Shown: positions 1 to 8,934, numbered from the stretch's first letter. The stretch is 57,863 nucleotides of DNA from Corallococcus sp. CA053C (GCF_003611675.1 NZ_RAWA01000017.1:1-57863); one strand, 5' to 3'. Made by a program: numbers and translations. Notes: generated by a model from the letters alone, not told the origin.

Positions 1-2140
1 CCAGCGCGAGCGTGGCCCACTCCCCCCGGGAGAAGAAGCGCGCGGGTCCCCGTCCGTGCAGGGGCGACAGCCGGCCCGGCCGCGCGGCCTCCTGGAAGGC
101 AAGCATCGCGGTGGGGTGGATGATCAACTCCAGCCACACGATGTGGATGGGCAGGTACAGCAGCGGATAGCCCGCCAGCGGCAGCAGCGCCGCGGTGCTC
201 ACCAGCGGCAGGTGGATGAGCAGCAGGTAGAGGAAGCAGCGTCGCAGGTTGCGGAAGAGCTGCCGGCCCTCCGCGATGGCCCGCACCAGCGTGCCGAAGT
301 CGTCGTCCAGCAGCACGATGGAGGCCGCCTCGCGAGCGCTCCGGGTCCCCCGCTCCCCCATGGCGATGCCCACGTCGGCGGCCTGGAGCGCCGGGACGTC
401 GTTCACCCCGTCGCCCGTGGCGGCCACCACCTCGCCCTCCCTTCGCAGCGCCTTCACCAGCGCGTACTTCTGCGCCGGCACCGCGCGGGCCACCACGTCC
501 ACGGGCGGCACCCTCCCTGTGTCCTCCAGCCGCGCCTCCAGCGCATCGCCCGTGAGCACCCGGGGTTGCTCCCCGCCCAGCCCCAACCGCCTGGCCACCG
601 CGCGCGCCGTCTCCGGGTGGTCGCCCGTCACCATCACCGTGCGCAGGCCCGCGTCGCGGCACTCGCGCACCGCCTCCGCCACGCCCGGGCGCACCGGGTC
701 CTCGCACCCCACGAGCCCCAGGAAGTGGAAGCCCCGCTGCGGCTCCCCGCCCCGCCAGGACGCGGCCTCCAGGCCCTGGCTCGCGCACGCGATGACCTTG
801 CTCCCCTCGCGCGCGAGCGCCTCCACGCGGTGCGCCCACTCCGTGCGCGCGGCGGGCTCCAGCGTGCACAGGTCCAGCACCCGCTCCGGCGCGCCCTTCA
901 CGACGACCAAGAGCCCCCCGGGCCCGTCGCGCACCACCGCCGTCTCGCGCTGGCGCTCCTCGGTGAAGGGGAAGGTGGCCTCGGGCGTCATCCCGGTGGG
1001 GAGCGCCGAGGCCCCGGCGGCCGCTTCGAGCAGCGCCGCGTCCAGCGGATCCCTCCCCTCCTCCCGCGACGCCAGCGCCGCGGCGCGCAGCACCTGGGCC
1101 GGGGAGGCCTCCGCCGCGGGCAGCACGCGCGCCACCCGGAGCCGGCCTTCCGTCAGCGTGCCCGTCTTGTCCGAGCAGATGCAGGTGACGCGGCCGATGT
1201 TCTCCACGGAGACGGCACGCCGCACCAGGGCCTGCCTCCGCGCCAGGCGGTACACCCCCGCGCCCAGGAAGAACGTGAGCGCCAGCGGGAACTCCTCCGG
1301 CAGGGCCGCCACGCCCAGCGTCGCCGCGCTCAGGAGCGCGTCCATCCACCCGAAGCCCTGGCGCCAGCGCACGAAGGCGAGGACGGCGCACAGGAGGGCG
1401 GCCACGCTCACCAGCACCGCCACCAGGTGGGCCACCGCGACCTGGAGGGGCGTGCGCGCCCGCGAGTCCCCCGCCGCCGAGCGGACGATGCTCCCATAGC
1501 GCGTGTCCGGGCCCGTGTAGACGATGCGCACCCAGGCCGTCCCGGTGAGGAGCCGGGTCCCCGCGAGGCCCCAATGCGCGCCCTCCACCGGCGGCTCCGC
1601 TCCGGGAGGGAGGCGTGCCAGGGGCCGCTTGCGCACGGGCAGCGATTCGCCGGTGAGCGAGGACTCCTCCGTCTGCAGGCCCTCGCCGCGCACCACCAGG
1701 CCATCCGCCGGAAAGTGGCTGCCTGCCTCCACGCGCGCCAGGTCCCCCACCACCACGTCCTCGGCGGGCACGTCCTCCTCGCGCCCTTCACGCAGCACCG
1801 TGGCGCGCGCGGCCAGGCGGGTGCGCAGGCCTTCGGTGGAGACCTGCGTGCGACGGTGCAGGAAGGCGTCCATGCCCAGCAGCGGGGCGATGGCCAGCAC
1901 CATCACCCACCCCTCGGAGCGCTCGCCCAGCGAGAAGTAGAGCGCGCCCGTGCCCACGAGGAACCAGAGCATCGGGTCGCGCAGGCTCTCGCGCACCGTC
2001 TGGAGCGCGGAGCGGCGCGGCCTGTCGGTCACGTCGTTGCGGCCGTAGCGCGCGCGTTGGCGGGCGACCTCGGCCGCATCCAGGCCTCTCACCGCGGCCA
2101 CGGGACAAGTCAGGCGGCTGACGGGCACGGAGATTCGCAT
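1..2140 (-). CDS. P-type cation-transporting ATPase, C-terminal part beyond left edge
   Basis: Membrane pump that uses ATP through an aspartyl-phosphate intermediate to move cations. About 713 residues are visible from the ATG at 2140 down to base 1, and the frame is open to the edge. The N-terminus looks like a cation-ATPase N domain, followed by a first membrane hairpin (DPMLWFLVGTGALYFS). The actuator motif SSLTGES comes next, then PEEFPLALT in the membrane segment before the phosphorylation site. The site itself, CSDKTGTLT, has Asp near residue 324 (codon near 1171). The hinge motif TGDGVNDVPAL lies near residue 577, followed by further membrane segments. The last roughly 120-150 residues of a normal family member are missing off the edge. 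PEEFP is not a signature I can tie to one ion. It is divergent from the phosphoribosyltransferase gene at 2374 and sits near a second, Mg2+-type pump. Confidence 0.93.
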   Translation of the reverse strand, partial: MRISVPVSRLTCPVAAVRGLDAAEVARQRARYGRNDVTDRPRRSALQTVRESLRDPMLWFLVGTGALYFSLGERSEGWVMVLAIAPLLGMDAFLHRRTQVSTEGLRTRLAARATVLREGREEDVPAEDVVVGDLARVEAGSHFPADGLVVRGEGLQTEESSLTGESLPVRKRPLARLPPGAEPPVEGAHWGLAGTRLLTGTAWVRIVYTGPDTRYGSIVRSAAGDSRARTPLQVAVAHLVAVLVSVAALLCAVLAFVRWRQGFGWMDALLSAATLGVAALPEEFPLALTFFLGAGVYRLARRQALVRRAVSVENIGRVTCICSDKTGTLTEGRLRVARVLPAAEASPAQVLRAAALASREEGRDPLDAALLEAAAGASALPTGMTPEATFPFTEERQRETAVVRDGPGGLLVVVKGAPERVLDLCTLEPAARTEWAHRVEALAREGSKVIACASQGLEAASWRGGEPQRGFHFLGLVGCEDPVRPGVAEAVRECRDAGLRTVMVTGDHPETARAVARRLGLGGEQPRVLTGDALEARLEDTGRVPPVDVVARAVPAQKYALVKALRREGEVVAATGDGVNDVPALQAADVGIAMGERGTRSAREAASIVLLDDDFGTLVRAIAEGRQLFRNLRRCFLYLLLIHLPLVSTAALLPLAGYPLLYLPIHIVWLELIIHPTAMLAFQEAARPGRLSPLHGRGPARFFSRGEWATLAL

Positions 2141-2246
2141 GAGCGGGGACCGTGAAGAACTTGGAGTCCCGCGCCGCGACCGGCAATGCGAACGCCCCCG
2201 GGCGGTGCGGGCGAACGGAAGGCGCGCCCGGCTGGTGGCCCTTGCC

Positions 2247-2265
2247 GGGATGCCGGGGGCATCCC
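2247..2265. promoter_or_regulatory. Perfect 8-bp inverted repeat in divergent promoter region
   Basis: GGGATGCC and GGCATCCC are separated by GGG, in the 233-bp gap between the divergent P-type ATPase (start 2140) and the phosphoribosyltransferase (start 2374). It could be an operator or an RNA hairpin. No run of T follows, so a terminator is unlikely. Its role is inference. Confidence 0.35.
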
Positions 2266-2308
2266 ACGCATTGCAGTGCCAGTCGCCAGGGAGGTCCGCG
2301 ATGCGGGT

Positions 2309-2327
2309 CCATGTCCATGGCACATGG
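2309..2327. promoter_or_regulatory. Palindromic element upstream of phosphoribosyltransferase gene
   Basis: CCATGT and ACATGG flank a CCATGG-centred spacer, giving nested dyad symmetry. It lies 46 bases before the start of the phosphoribosyltransferase. The position suits a regulator-binding site in the divergent promoter region. No convincing -35/-10 pair was found nearby. Confidence 0.3.
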
Positions 2328-2373
2328 CACGCGCGCGCCCCATCGTTCGAGGGGAGACTCCGGGAGGGGCACC

Positions 2374-3048
2374 ATGTACTTCGAGGACCGTATCGACGCG
2401 GGCCGGCGGCTCGCCCGGTTGCTGCTCGCGCGCGGGTATACGGGAGAGGACACCATCGTCCTGGGCCTGCCACGGGGAGGCGTCCCCGTGGCGTCCGAGG
2501 TCGCGGAGGCGCTGGGCGCTCCGCTGGACGTCTGGGTGGTGCGCAAGGTGGGCACGCCGCACCACGAGGAGCTGGGCCTGGGCGCGGTGGCGGAAGGAGG
2601 CATCGCCTACCTCGACCGGGACCTGATGCGGCGCGTGGGCGTCGCGGAGCCCGTCGCGCGGAGGATCGTCCTGCGCAAGGCCGCCGAGGTGAAGGAGCGC
2701 GTGGCCCGCTTCCGGGGCGGGGCCGCGCCACCCGAGCTCCAGGGCAGGACGGTCATCCTCGTGGACGACGGCATCGCGACGGGAGGCACCGTGCGGGCGG
2801 CCCTCCAGTCGCTCCGGTCCCGGCGTCCCGGCCGCATCGTCCTCGCCGTGCCGTTGGCCGGGGATGACGTCCTCGAGGAGCTCCAGCCGCTGGTGGAGGA
2901 CCTGGTGTGCGTCCTTCCCATGCCGGATCTGGAGGCCGTGGGGCAGGCGTACGTCGACTTCCCCCAGGTCCCCGACGCGGACGTGGTGGACCTGCTGGCG
3001 CGGGCACGGGCGCGGGGCCAGGGCCTGCCTCTGGAGCATGGAGCATGA
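2374..3048 (+). CDS. ComF-like phosphoribosyltransferase
   Basis: Predicted cytoplasmic type I phosphoribosyltransferase-fold protein of 224 residues. The PRPP-binding loop VDDGIATGGT lies near residues 130-139. The early LGLPRGGVPVA and WVVRKVGTPHHEELG segments are typical of the stand-alone family often found beside stress genes. The ATG at 2374 is chosen because GGGAGGGG stands just upstream and the protein then begins MYFEDRIDAG, the usual start of this family. The frame is open further upstream to 2152, but that stretch looks non-coding. Its stop overlaps a possible earlier ATG (3038) of the Mg2+-type ATPase gene, so the two are probably co-transcribed. Family members are known from hypoxia/dormancy regulons such as mycobacterial DosR (established knowledge). 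The real substrate is unknown. Confidence 0.9.
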   Translation: MYFEDRIDAGRRLARLLLARGYTGEDTIVLGLPRGGVPVASEVAEALGAPLDVWVVRKVGTPHHEELGLGAVAEGGIAYLDRDLMRRVGVAEPVARRIVLRKAAEVKERVARFRGGAAPPELQGRTVILVDDGIATGGTVRAALQSLRSRRPGRIVLAVPLAGDDVLEELQPLVEDLVCVLPMPDLEAVGQAYVDFPQVPDADVVDLLARARARGQGLPLEHGA

Positions 3049-3079
3049 GGGAGGGGGCGGCGCGCGCGGAGGAGCGACG

Positions 3080-5683
3080 GTGTCCACCGACGCGCCCGTC
3101 CGCGCCGTAGGCGGGCTCCCGTTCGGGCGTCGGCGACGTCAGGGCACGGAGCGGGTCCGGACGCCGGAACGGTATTGGAGTCGCCCGGCCCAGGCGCTGT
3201 TCGACGCCTTGCGCACGACGCCGGACGGGCTCGCGGAAGCCGAAGCCGCACGGCGGCTGGAGTCCCACGGCCCGAACGAACTGGAAGCCTCCCAGCGGCC
3301 CTCGCGCCTGCGCGTCCTCTGGCGGCAGGTCAAGAGCCCGCTGGTCCTCCTGCTCATCATCGCGGCGGTCATCTCCGCGCTCACGGGCAACTGGACCGAC
3401 GCGGCCATCGTGCTGGCCATCGTCCTGGGCAGCGTGCTGCTGGGCTACTCCCGTGAGTACAAGGCGCAGGTCACCATCGCGCGGCTGCGGGAGCGCGTCG
3501 TCACCGGCGTGAGGGTGCTGCGTGAGGGCGGCGTGGCCACCCTGCCCCTCCCCCACGTCGTCCCGGGCGACCTCGTGCTCCTGTCCGCGGGGAGCACGGT
3601 GCCCGCGGACGCACGGGTGCTCGAAGCGAAGGACCTGTTCGTCAGCCAGGCGGTGCTGACCGGAGAGAGCTTCCCGGTGGAGAAGCGGCCCGGGGTGGCC
3701 GCGCCCGACGCCTCGCTCATCGAGCGCGACAACTGCGTCTTCCGGGGCACCTCCGTGCGCAACGGCAGCGGGATGTGCCTGGTGGTGGCGACCGGACGGG
3801 ACACGTCCTTCGGTGACATCGCCCGGCGCCTCACCCTGCGCGCACCGGAGACGGAGTTCGACCGGGGCATCCGGCACTTCGGCTATGTGCTGCTCACCAC
3901 CATGGGGGTGATGGTGCTGGTGGTCATCGGCGCCAACACCCTGCTGGAGCGGCCACCGGTGGAGACGCTCCTGTTCTCCCTGGCGCTCGCGGTGGGGCTG
4001 AGCCCGGAGTTGCTGCCCGCCATCCTCAACGTGAACCTCTCCGCCGGCTCCCAGGCGATGGCCGCGCGGGGCGTCCTGGTGCGCAGGCTCAGCGCCATCG
4101 AGAACCTGGGCAGCATGGACATCCTGTGCACCGACAAGACGGGGACCCTGACGGAGGGCGTCGTCAGTCTGGAAGGGGCCTATGACGCTTCCGGCGAGCG
4201 GTCCGGGGACGTCCTGGACCTGGCGGTCCTCAACGCCACCTACCAGACGGGCCAGTCGAACCCGCTCGATGAAGCCCTCCTCCAGGCACGCCGGACCGGG
4301 GCTCCCCCCACCGCGAAGCTGGGCGAGATCCCCTACGACTTCGTGCGCAAGCGCCTCTCCGTCATCGTGCGCCAGGGCGACGTCGCGCGGCTCGTCATGA
4401 AGGGGGCGTTCACGCGGGTCGTGGAGACGTGCACCCGCGTGGCGGGAGGCGCCCCGCTGGACGCGCCGCTCCGGGCGGAGCTCCAGCGCCGCGTGGACGC
4501 CTGGGGCCAGCAGGGCATCCGCATCCTGGCGCTGGCCACCCGGCCCATCGAGGTCCGGGACGGCTACGCGCGGGAGGACGAGCACGCGTTGACGTTCGAG
4601 GGGTTCCTCGCCTTCCTCGACCGGCCGAAGGAGGGAGCCCGCGAGGCCATCCTCGAACTGTCGCGCATGGGCGTGGCCCTCAAGCTCATCACCGGCGACA
4701 GCCAGCGGGTCGCGGAGCACGTGGCCCGGCAGGTGGGCCTGGGCACGGAGCGCGTGCTCACGGGCCGCCAGCTGCAGGAGGTGAGCGACGAAGCGCTGTG
4801 GCACCAGGCCGAACGGGTGGAGCTCTTCGTGGAGGTGGATCCGACGCAGAAGGAGCGCATCATCCTGGCGCTGAAGAAGCAGGGGCACGTGGTGGGCTTC
4901 CTCGGGGACGGGGTGAACGACGCGCCGGCCATGCACGCGGCCGACGCGAGCCTCTCCGTGCAGCACGCCGCGGACGTGGCCCGCGAGGCCGCGGACTTCG
5001 TCCTCCTGGAGCAGCACCTGGACGTCGTCCGGCGCGGCATCGAGGAGGGGCGCAGGACGTTCGCCAACACGCTCAAGTACATCCTGACCACGACGAGCGC
5101 GAACCTGGGCAACATGCTCAGCATGGCGGCGGCCACGCTGCTGCTGCCCTTCCTCCCGCTGCTGGCGGGGCAGATCCTCCTCAACAACTTCCTGTCCGAC
5201 ATCCCGGCCGTGGGGCTCGCGGGAGACAGCGTGGATCCAGAGCTGGTGGACACGCCCCAGCGCTGGAGCATGCGCTTCCTCGCGCGCTTCATGGTGGCCT
5301 TCGGGCTGCTGAGCGCCGTCTTCGACTTCCTCACCTTCGGAGCGCTCCTGCTGCTGTTCCACGCGGGCCCGGCGCTGTTCCGCACGGGTTGGTTCATCGA
5401 ATCGCTCCTGACGGAGCTGGTGGTCGCGCTGGTGGTGCGCACGCGACGGCCCTTCTACCGCAGCCGGCCCGGCACGCTCCTGCTCGTCTCCACCTGCGCC
5501 ATCACCGCGCTCACGTTCCTGCTGCCCTTCCTCCCGTTCGCCGGAGCGCTCGGGTTCGTGCGGCCTCCGGGCATGCTGCTGGCAGGTGTCGTCGTCATCA
5601 CCGGCCTCTACGTCGTGGCCGTGGAGCAGGCGAAGAAGGTCTTCTACCGGCGGACCGCCCCCGGGGGCGCACTCAGCGGGTGA
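3080..5683 (+). CDS. Magnesium-type P-type ATPase (MgtA/MgtB-like)
   Basis: Inner-membrane P-type ATPase of the type IIIB Mg2+-import group, 867 residues from a GTG start at 3080. The GTG is preceded by GGAGGAG at a 5-base distance. An in-frame ATG at 3038, overlapping the phosphoribosyltransferase stop, is the alternative. Visible parts are the N-terminal cation-ATPase domain (GPNELEASQ), a membrane pair (VLLLIIAAVISALTGNW), actuator VLTGESFPVEKRPG, phosphorylation site CTDKTGTLTEG (Asp near residue 352), GDGVNDAPAMHAAD, and C-terminal segments with ILLNNFLSDIPAV and GDSVDPELVDTPQRW. These last motifs are typical of the MgtA/MgtB branch, and the length is close to its usual 900. It is in an apparent operon with the upstream phosphoribosyltransferase. 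Its last 11 bases overlap, tail to tail, the end of the trehalose synthase gene on the other strand. Confidence 0.93.
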   Translation: MSTDAPVRAVGGLPFGRRRRQGTERVRTPERYWSRPAQALFDALRTTPDGLAEAEAARRLESHGPNELEASQRPSRLRVLWRQVKSPLVLLLIIAAVISALTGNWTDAAIVLAIVLGSVLLGYSREYKAQVTIARLRERVVTGVRVLREGGVATLPLPHVVPGDLVLLSAGSTVPADARVLEAKDLFVSQAVLTGESFPVEKRPGVAAPDASLIERDNCVFRGTSVRNGSGMCLVVATGRDTSFGDIARRLTLRAPETEFDRGIRHFGYVLLTTMGVMVLVVIGANTLLERPPVETLLFSLALAVGLSPELLPAILNVNLSAGSQAMAARGVLVRRLSAIENLGSMDILCTDKTGTLTEGVVSLEGAYDASGERSGDVLDLAVLNATYQTGQSNPLDEALLQARRTGAPPTAKLGEIPYDFVRKRLSVIVRQGDVARLVMKGAFTRVVETCTRVAGGAPLDAPLRAELQRRVDAWGQQGIRILALATRPIEVRDGYAREDEHALTFEGFLAFLDRPKEGAREAILELSRMGVALKLITGDSQRVAEHVARQVGLGTERVLTGRQLQEVSDEALWHQAERVELFVEVDPTQKERIILALKKQGHVVGFLGDGVNDAPAMHAADASLSVQHAADVAREAADFVLLEQHLDVVRRGIEEGRRTFANTLKYILTTTSANLGNMLSMAAATLLLPFLPLLAGQILLNNFLSDIPAVGLAGDSVDPELVDTPQRWSMRFLARFMVAFGLLSAVFDFLTFGALLLLFHAGPALFRTGWFIESLLTELVVALVVRTRRPFYRSRPGTLLLVSTCAITALTFLLPFLPFAGALGFVRPPGMLLAGVVVITGLYVVAVEQAKKVFYRRTAPGGALSG

Positions 5684-7130
5684 CCGTGCGCGCATCCAGC
5701 GCTTCGAGCAGGTGCACGAAGGCGGTGAGGTGGCGGGCGCCGGTGAAGTGGGCGAGCGCGTCCTGGTGGGCCTGGGCCCCCAGGCGCTCCGCCAGCACGG
5801 GGTCCTCCAGCAGCGAGCGCACCGCGTCCGCGAACTCCGCCACGTCGCCGGGGACGCTCACGAGCAGGCCATTCACCCCGGAGACGACCTGGTCCTGGAT
5901 GCCGCCCACCGCGCTCGCGACCACGGGGCGCGACTTCCACATGGCCTCGGTGACGGTGAGCCCGAAGCCCTCCTGGAGGCTCTTCTGCACCACCACCGTC
6001 GCGTGGCGCTGGAGCGCGTTGACGATGGCCGCGTTCTCCTCCCGGTCCGCCATGGGCAGGCACACCAGGTGGACGCGCTGGCGCAGGGCGTGCGTTTGCT
6101 CCCGCCAGACCTTGATGACCCCGTTGAGGGTGGTCGCGGCCTCCGGATCGTCCGCGACGGACGCCACCGACGGTCCCGCCAGGACCAGGTCCGCGCGCAG
6201 GCCCGGATGGTCGCGCGCCAGCCGCGCGAACCCCCGCAGCACGCCCGCGGGATCCTTCAGCGGATCCCAACGCGACACCTGCACCACCAGCGGCGTGTCG
6301 GGCGCGGACGCGGCGCCCAGCCCGACGATGTCCGCCCGGCGCGACACCCGGGCGGGCACGCCGTCTGCCCGGGTGAAGAGGGGCTCGGGAGCGTCGGGCT
6401 CCGACAGCAGAAGCCCCGTATGGGCGAGGATGGCGCGAGAGATCTCCGGCGCCATGGGCTGGTTCTTCACCGCGAAGATGTCGATGGAGGGCTGGATGAT
6501 GATGGCGCGGTCCGCGCACTGGGGTGGCACGTAGGCCGCCCGGCTGAAGACGGTGAGCCGCGCGGCGGCGAGCCCCGGCGCGAGGAACTCCCAGGCCCGC
6601 TCCACCTCCGCGTTGGGGGTGTCACAGCCCACGTGGCAGCGCCACACCACGAGGGCGCCCACCGCGGCGAGCGCCGGCGCCAGGCCCGCGGTCTGCGGAT
6701 CATGCAGCAGCACCACGTCCCCCGGGCGCACCAGGACGAGCAGCTCCTCCGCGTTGTCGCGGAGCACCTCGTCGTAGAGCGCGCGCTCGCTTCCGCCCAG
6801 CGCGGAGCCGTCGCCGCGCGAGCCATGCAGGGCGTGGTGCAACCGCTTGGTGACGTGGAAGAAGTCGGGCGTGCCCTCCAGCACCAGCCAGCGTGCGTCC
6901 ACGCCGGCACCGCGCGCGTAGGCGAGCAGCCGGGGCAGCATCTCCGCCACGCCTCCGCCCCGCGCCGTGGAGTTCACGTTCCAGAACGTGCGGCCCGCCA
7001 TCCGGGCGCGGGCCTGCTCCCCGTGCGCCTGGAGCGCGCTCCAACGCGCTTCGCCCAGCACCGGGGCGAAGCGCGTCAGGGACTCGGCCTGGATGTGCAC
7101 CTCGGTGGGCTTCAGCGTCCCGTCACTCAT
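5673..7130 (-). CDS. GT4 trehalose synthase/phosphorylase-like glycosyltransferase
   Basis: Predicted cytoplasmic retaining glycosyltransferase of 485 residues, resembling TreT (NDP-glucose + glucose to trehalose) and retaining trehalose phosphorylase. Supporting motifs are WNVNSTARGGGVAEMLPRL near the N-terminus, FFHVTKRLHHALHG, VVLLHDPQTAGL, WRCHVG, QVSRWDPLKDPAGV, and the nucleotide-sugar-binding EGFGLTVTEAMWKSRPVV (E-x7-E) in the C-terminal Rossmann half. The ATG at 7130 overlaps the stop of the 65-aa gene upstream by four bases, so the two are translationally coupled. Its stop at 5673 lies inside the convergent Mg2+-ATPase gene. Trehalose production would fit desiccation or osmotic stress and myxospore formation (inference). 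TreT versus phosphorylase cannot be settled by eye. Confidence 0.88.
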   Translation of the reverse strand: MSDGTLKPTEVHIQAESLTRFAPVLGEARWSALQAHGEQARARMAGRTFWNVNSTARGGGVAEMLPRLLAYARGAGVDARWLVLEGTPDFFHVTKRLHHALHGSRGDGSALGGSERALYDEVLRDNAEELLVLVRPGDVVLLHDPQTAGLAPALAAVGALVVWRCHVGCDTPNAEVERAWEFLAPGLAAARLTVFSRAAYVPPQCADRAIIIQPSIDIFAVKNQPMAPEISRAILAHTGLLLSEPDAPEPLFTRADGVPARVSRRADIVGLGAASAPDTPLVVQVSRWDPLKDPAGVLRGFARLARDHPGLRADLVLAGPSVASVADDPEAATTLNGVIKVWREQTHALRQRVHLVCLPMADREENAAIVNALQRHATVVVQKSLQEGFGLTVTEAMWKSRPVVASAVGGIQDQVVSGVNGLLVSVPGDVAEFADAVRSLLEDPVLAERLGAQAHQDALAHFTGARHLTAFVHLLEALDARTVTR

Positions 7131-7324
7131 TCCGTGGCGAAGCGCGGCTCCAGGTGGAGAACGCTCCCCTCGCGGTGGGTGCGGATGGACAGGCCGCTCT
7201 CGTGCATGAAGTCCGCGCGGCCCTCCTCCACCAGGGCCCGCACCCGCGTCACCGGCTCCGCCGCCTCCTCGGCCGTGACCACCTTGTCGGCGTACCGCTG
7301 GCGCCAGTCGCGTGGGTCGTGCAT
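7127..7324 (-). CDS. Small protein resembling the N-terminus of acyl-CoA hydrolase/transferase
   Basis: A 65-residue reading frame whose ATG at 7324 follows GGAAGAG on the minus strand; its stop overlaps the trehalose synthase start (ATGA). The first 25 residues, DWRQRYADKVVTAEEA, look like the start of the acetyl-CoA hydrolase/4-hydroxybutyrate CoA-transferase family. The resemblance then ends and a short, different tail ending HLEPRFATE follows. It could be a truncated remnant kept for translational coupling or a small protein of its own. The frame continues open upstream to 7510, but that part is Arg/Pro/Gly-rich and looks non-coding. Function unknown. Confidence 0.55.
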   Translation of the reverse strand: MHDPRDWRQRYADKVVTAEEAAEPVTRVRALVEEGRADFMHESGLSIRTHREGSVLHLEPRFATE

Positions 7325-7506
7325 GTCTCTTCCAGGTAGGCACCGCGAGCCCTGGCGTCGCGGCCCGGGCGGTGGAGCGCCCCGCGCCCTGCCCGTCCGT
7401 CGCGAGCGCGGAAGCGTGGGAGGCCGGTTCAAGCGATCGCTGCGCTCGCCCTGGCGGCGCGCGGACCGGGCTGGACCGCCGACGCCCATGGACGGGCCCA
7501 GGCCCC

Positions 7507-8919
7507 TCACCGGGTCAGCGTGAAGAGGAACAGATCGCGGCTTTCAGGCACGAGCGGGCCGGTGCCGAAGTCGACCGTGCCCTCGCGGAACGAGCCGACG
7601 ACGACGCTCTGCCCGGACGGCGTCGTGGCGAGGTCCGCCACCTCGGCGATGCCCGTGGCGATGCCCCCTCGCGTCCACCGCGGCCTGCCCGTGAGGCGGT
7701 CGTACCGGGCGGCGAAGACGTTGTACGGCGAGCCCGGATCGCCTTCGAGCGGTCCCTGCCCCAGGCTGGCGCCGTCCTCGTACGCGCCCGTCACGAACAC
7801 GCCGTTGTCGTTCATGGAGAGGCCCCGGCCGTCGGCGTCGTGGCTCCTCGCCCAGCGGTCGTCGCCGTCCCCGTTGGAGAACGCGGCGAGGAACATCCCC
7901 GCGCCCCGGGGCTTCACCCACCGGCCCGCGAACCGGAACGGATGCGAGAAGTGGCCGAGCGCCACGACGGTGCCGCCCTGCACCGCCACCTCGCGCGCGA
8001 ACCCCTGTGCGCCCGTCAGGCGCCGCGCCCACAGCTGCCTGCCCGGTGGATTGAACTTGAGGACCATGGGCGTGCCGAAGAGGCGCGGCCCCACGGCCTC
8101 CCAGCCCGACAGGAGGAGATCTCCGTCGTCCTCCAGGGCCAGGCCCAGGCCCTCGCTCGGGGTGGGATTCACGTAGACCCAGCGCGTCCGGCCTCGCGAA
8201 TCAAACCGGGCGAGGAACGCGCTGCTGGCCGGCCCCCCATCCGGCCAGCTCGCCGAGGAGAGCGGACCCGTGCCGAAGTCGAGGACCCCTTCAAAGCTGC
8301 CCGCCAGGGCGATGTGCCCGGATCCGTCGATGGCCAGCGCGCTGTCGAAGAGGTTGGGGTCGACGTGGAGTGGCCGCGACCAGACGTGCTGTCCCCCGGC
8401 GTCCAGCTTCACCAGGAAGCCCCCCGCGGAGATGGGCCCGCCGCCAAAGTCGATGGGGTTCAGGTTCCGGCCCGCGAAGACGATGCCGCCGTCGCGGTCC
8501 ACCGCCAGCGAGCGGGCGTAGACGTCTCCAGTGATGCCCGGGGCCGTGCCGAAGGCCCTCGCCCACAGGGCCGTGCCATCCCAGCGGTACTTCACGAGGG
8601 CCAGGTTGAACGCCTCGGGGCTTGGGGCGATCAGCGGCCCGGTGCCGAAGTCGGCCACGTTCCGGAAGCTCGCGAGCACGACGATGTTCCGCTCGCGGTC
8701 GACAGCGACGGCGGAGGGGCTCTCGTCGTCGAAGCCAAGGGATTGAAGCACGACCCGGGTTTCACCGCTGGAGCCGTGCTGCCGCCCCTCGGAGGACTTC
8801 GGGTCGGAGCCCGGGACCTCCTCCCCGCCTTCGGTGCTGGACTCGTGGAACCCACCACAGCCCGCCACCACGAGGAGCGCCGTGATGAGGCCCCATGCGC
8901 TGAAGCCGCCGCTCTTCAT
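7507..8919 (-). CDS. Secreted lipoprotein with beta-propeller-like repeats
   Basis: Predicted lipoprotein of 470 residues. The ATG at 8919 gives a short signal peptide and a lipobox VAGC with Cys at residue 21, followed by a Ser/Gly/Glu-rich spacer. The rest is built of repeating units in which DFGTGPL or variants (DFGGGPI, SLGQGPL) recur at least five times. Between them are stretches such as VAVDRERNIVVLASF, LAIDGSGHIALAGSF and LALEDDGDLLLSGW. This is the pattern of SBBP/NHL-type propellers, common in myxobacterial surface proteins. The likely location is the outer membrane or cell surface, as a binding or scaffold protein. No catalytic residues were recognised. It lies downstream of the M19-like gene on the same strand, with a hairpin between them. 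Confidence 0.85.
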   Translation of the reverse strand: MKSGGFSAWGLITALLVVAGCGGFHESSTEGGEEVPGSDPKSSEGRQHGSSGETRVVLQSLGFDDESPSAVAVDRERNIVVLASFRNVADFGTGPLIAPSPEAFNLALVKYRWDGTALWARAFGTAPGITGDVYARSLAVDRDGGIVFAGRNLNPIDFGGGPISAGGFLVKLDAGGQHVWSRPLHVDPNLFDSALAIDGSGHIALAGSFEGVLDFGTGPLSSASWPDGGPASSAFLARFDSRGRTRWVYVNPTPSEGLGLALEDDGDLLLSGWEAVGPRLFGTPMVLKFNPPGRQLWARRLTGAQGFAREVAVQGGTVVALGHFSHPFRFAGRWVKPRGAGMFLAAFSNGDGDDRWARSHDADGRGLSMNDNGVFVTGAYEDGASLGQGPLEGDPGSPYNVFAARYDRLTGRPRWTRGGIATGIAEVADLATTPSGQSVVVGSFREGTVDFGTGPLVPESRDLFLFTLTR

Positions 8920-8934
8920 CTCTCCACCCCTGTT

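Noticed and set aside
56-2155. Plus-strand open frame of 699 codons at the left end
   Set aside because: Shadow of the P-type ATPase, whose motifs (DKTGT, GDGVND) are on the minus strand. The plus-strand translation is low complexity.
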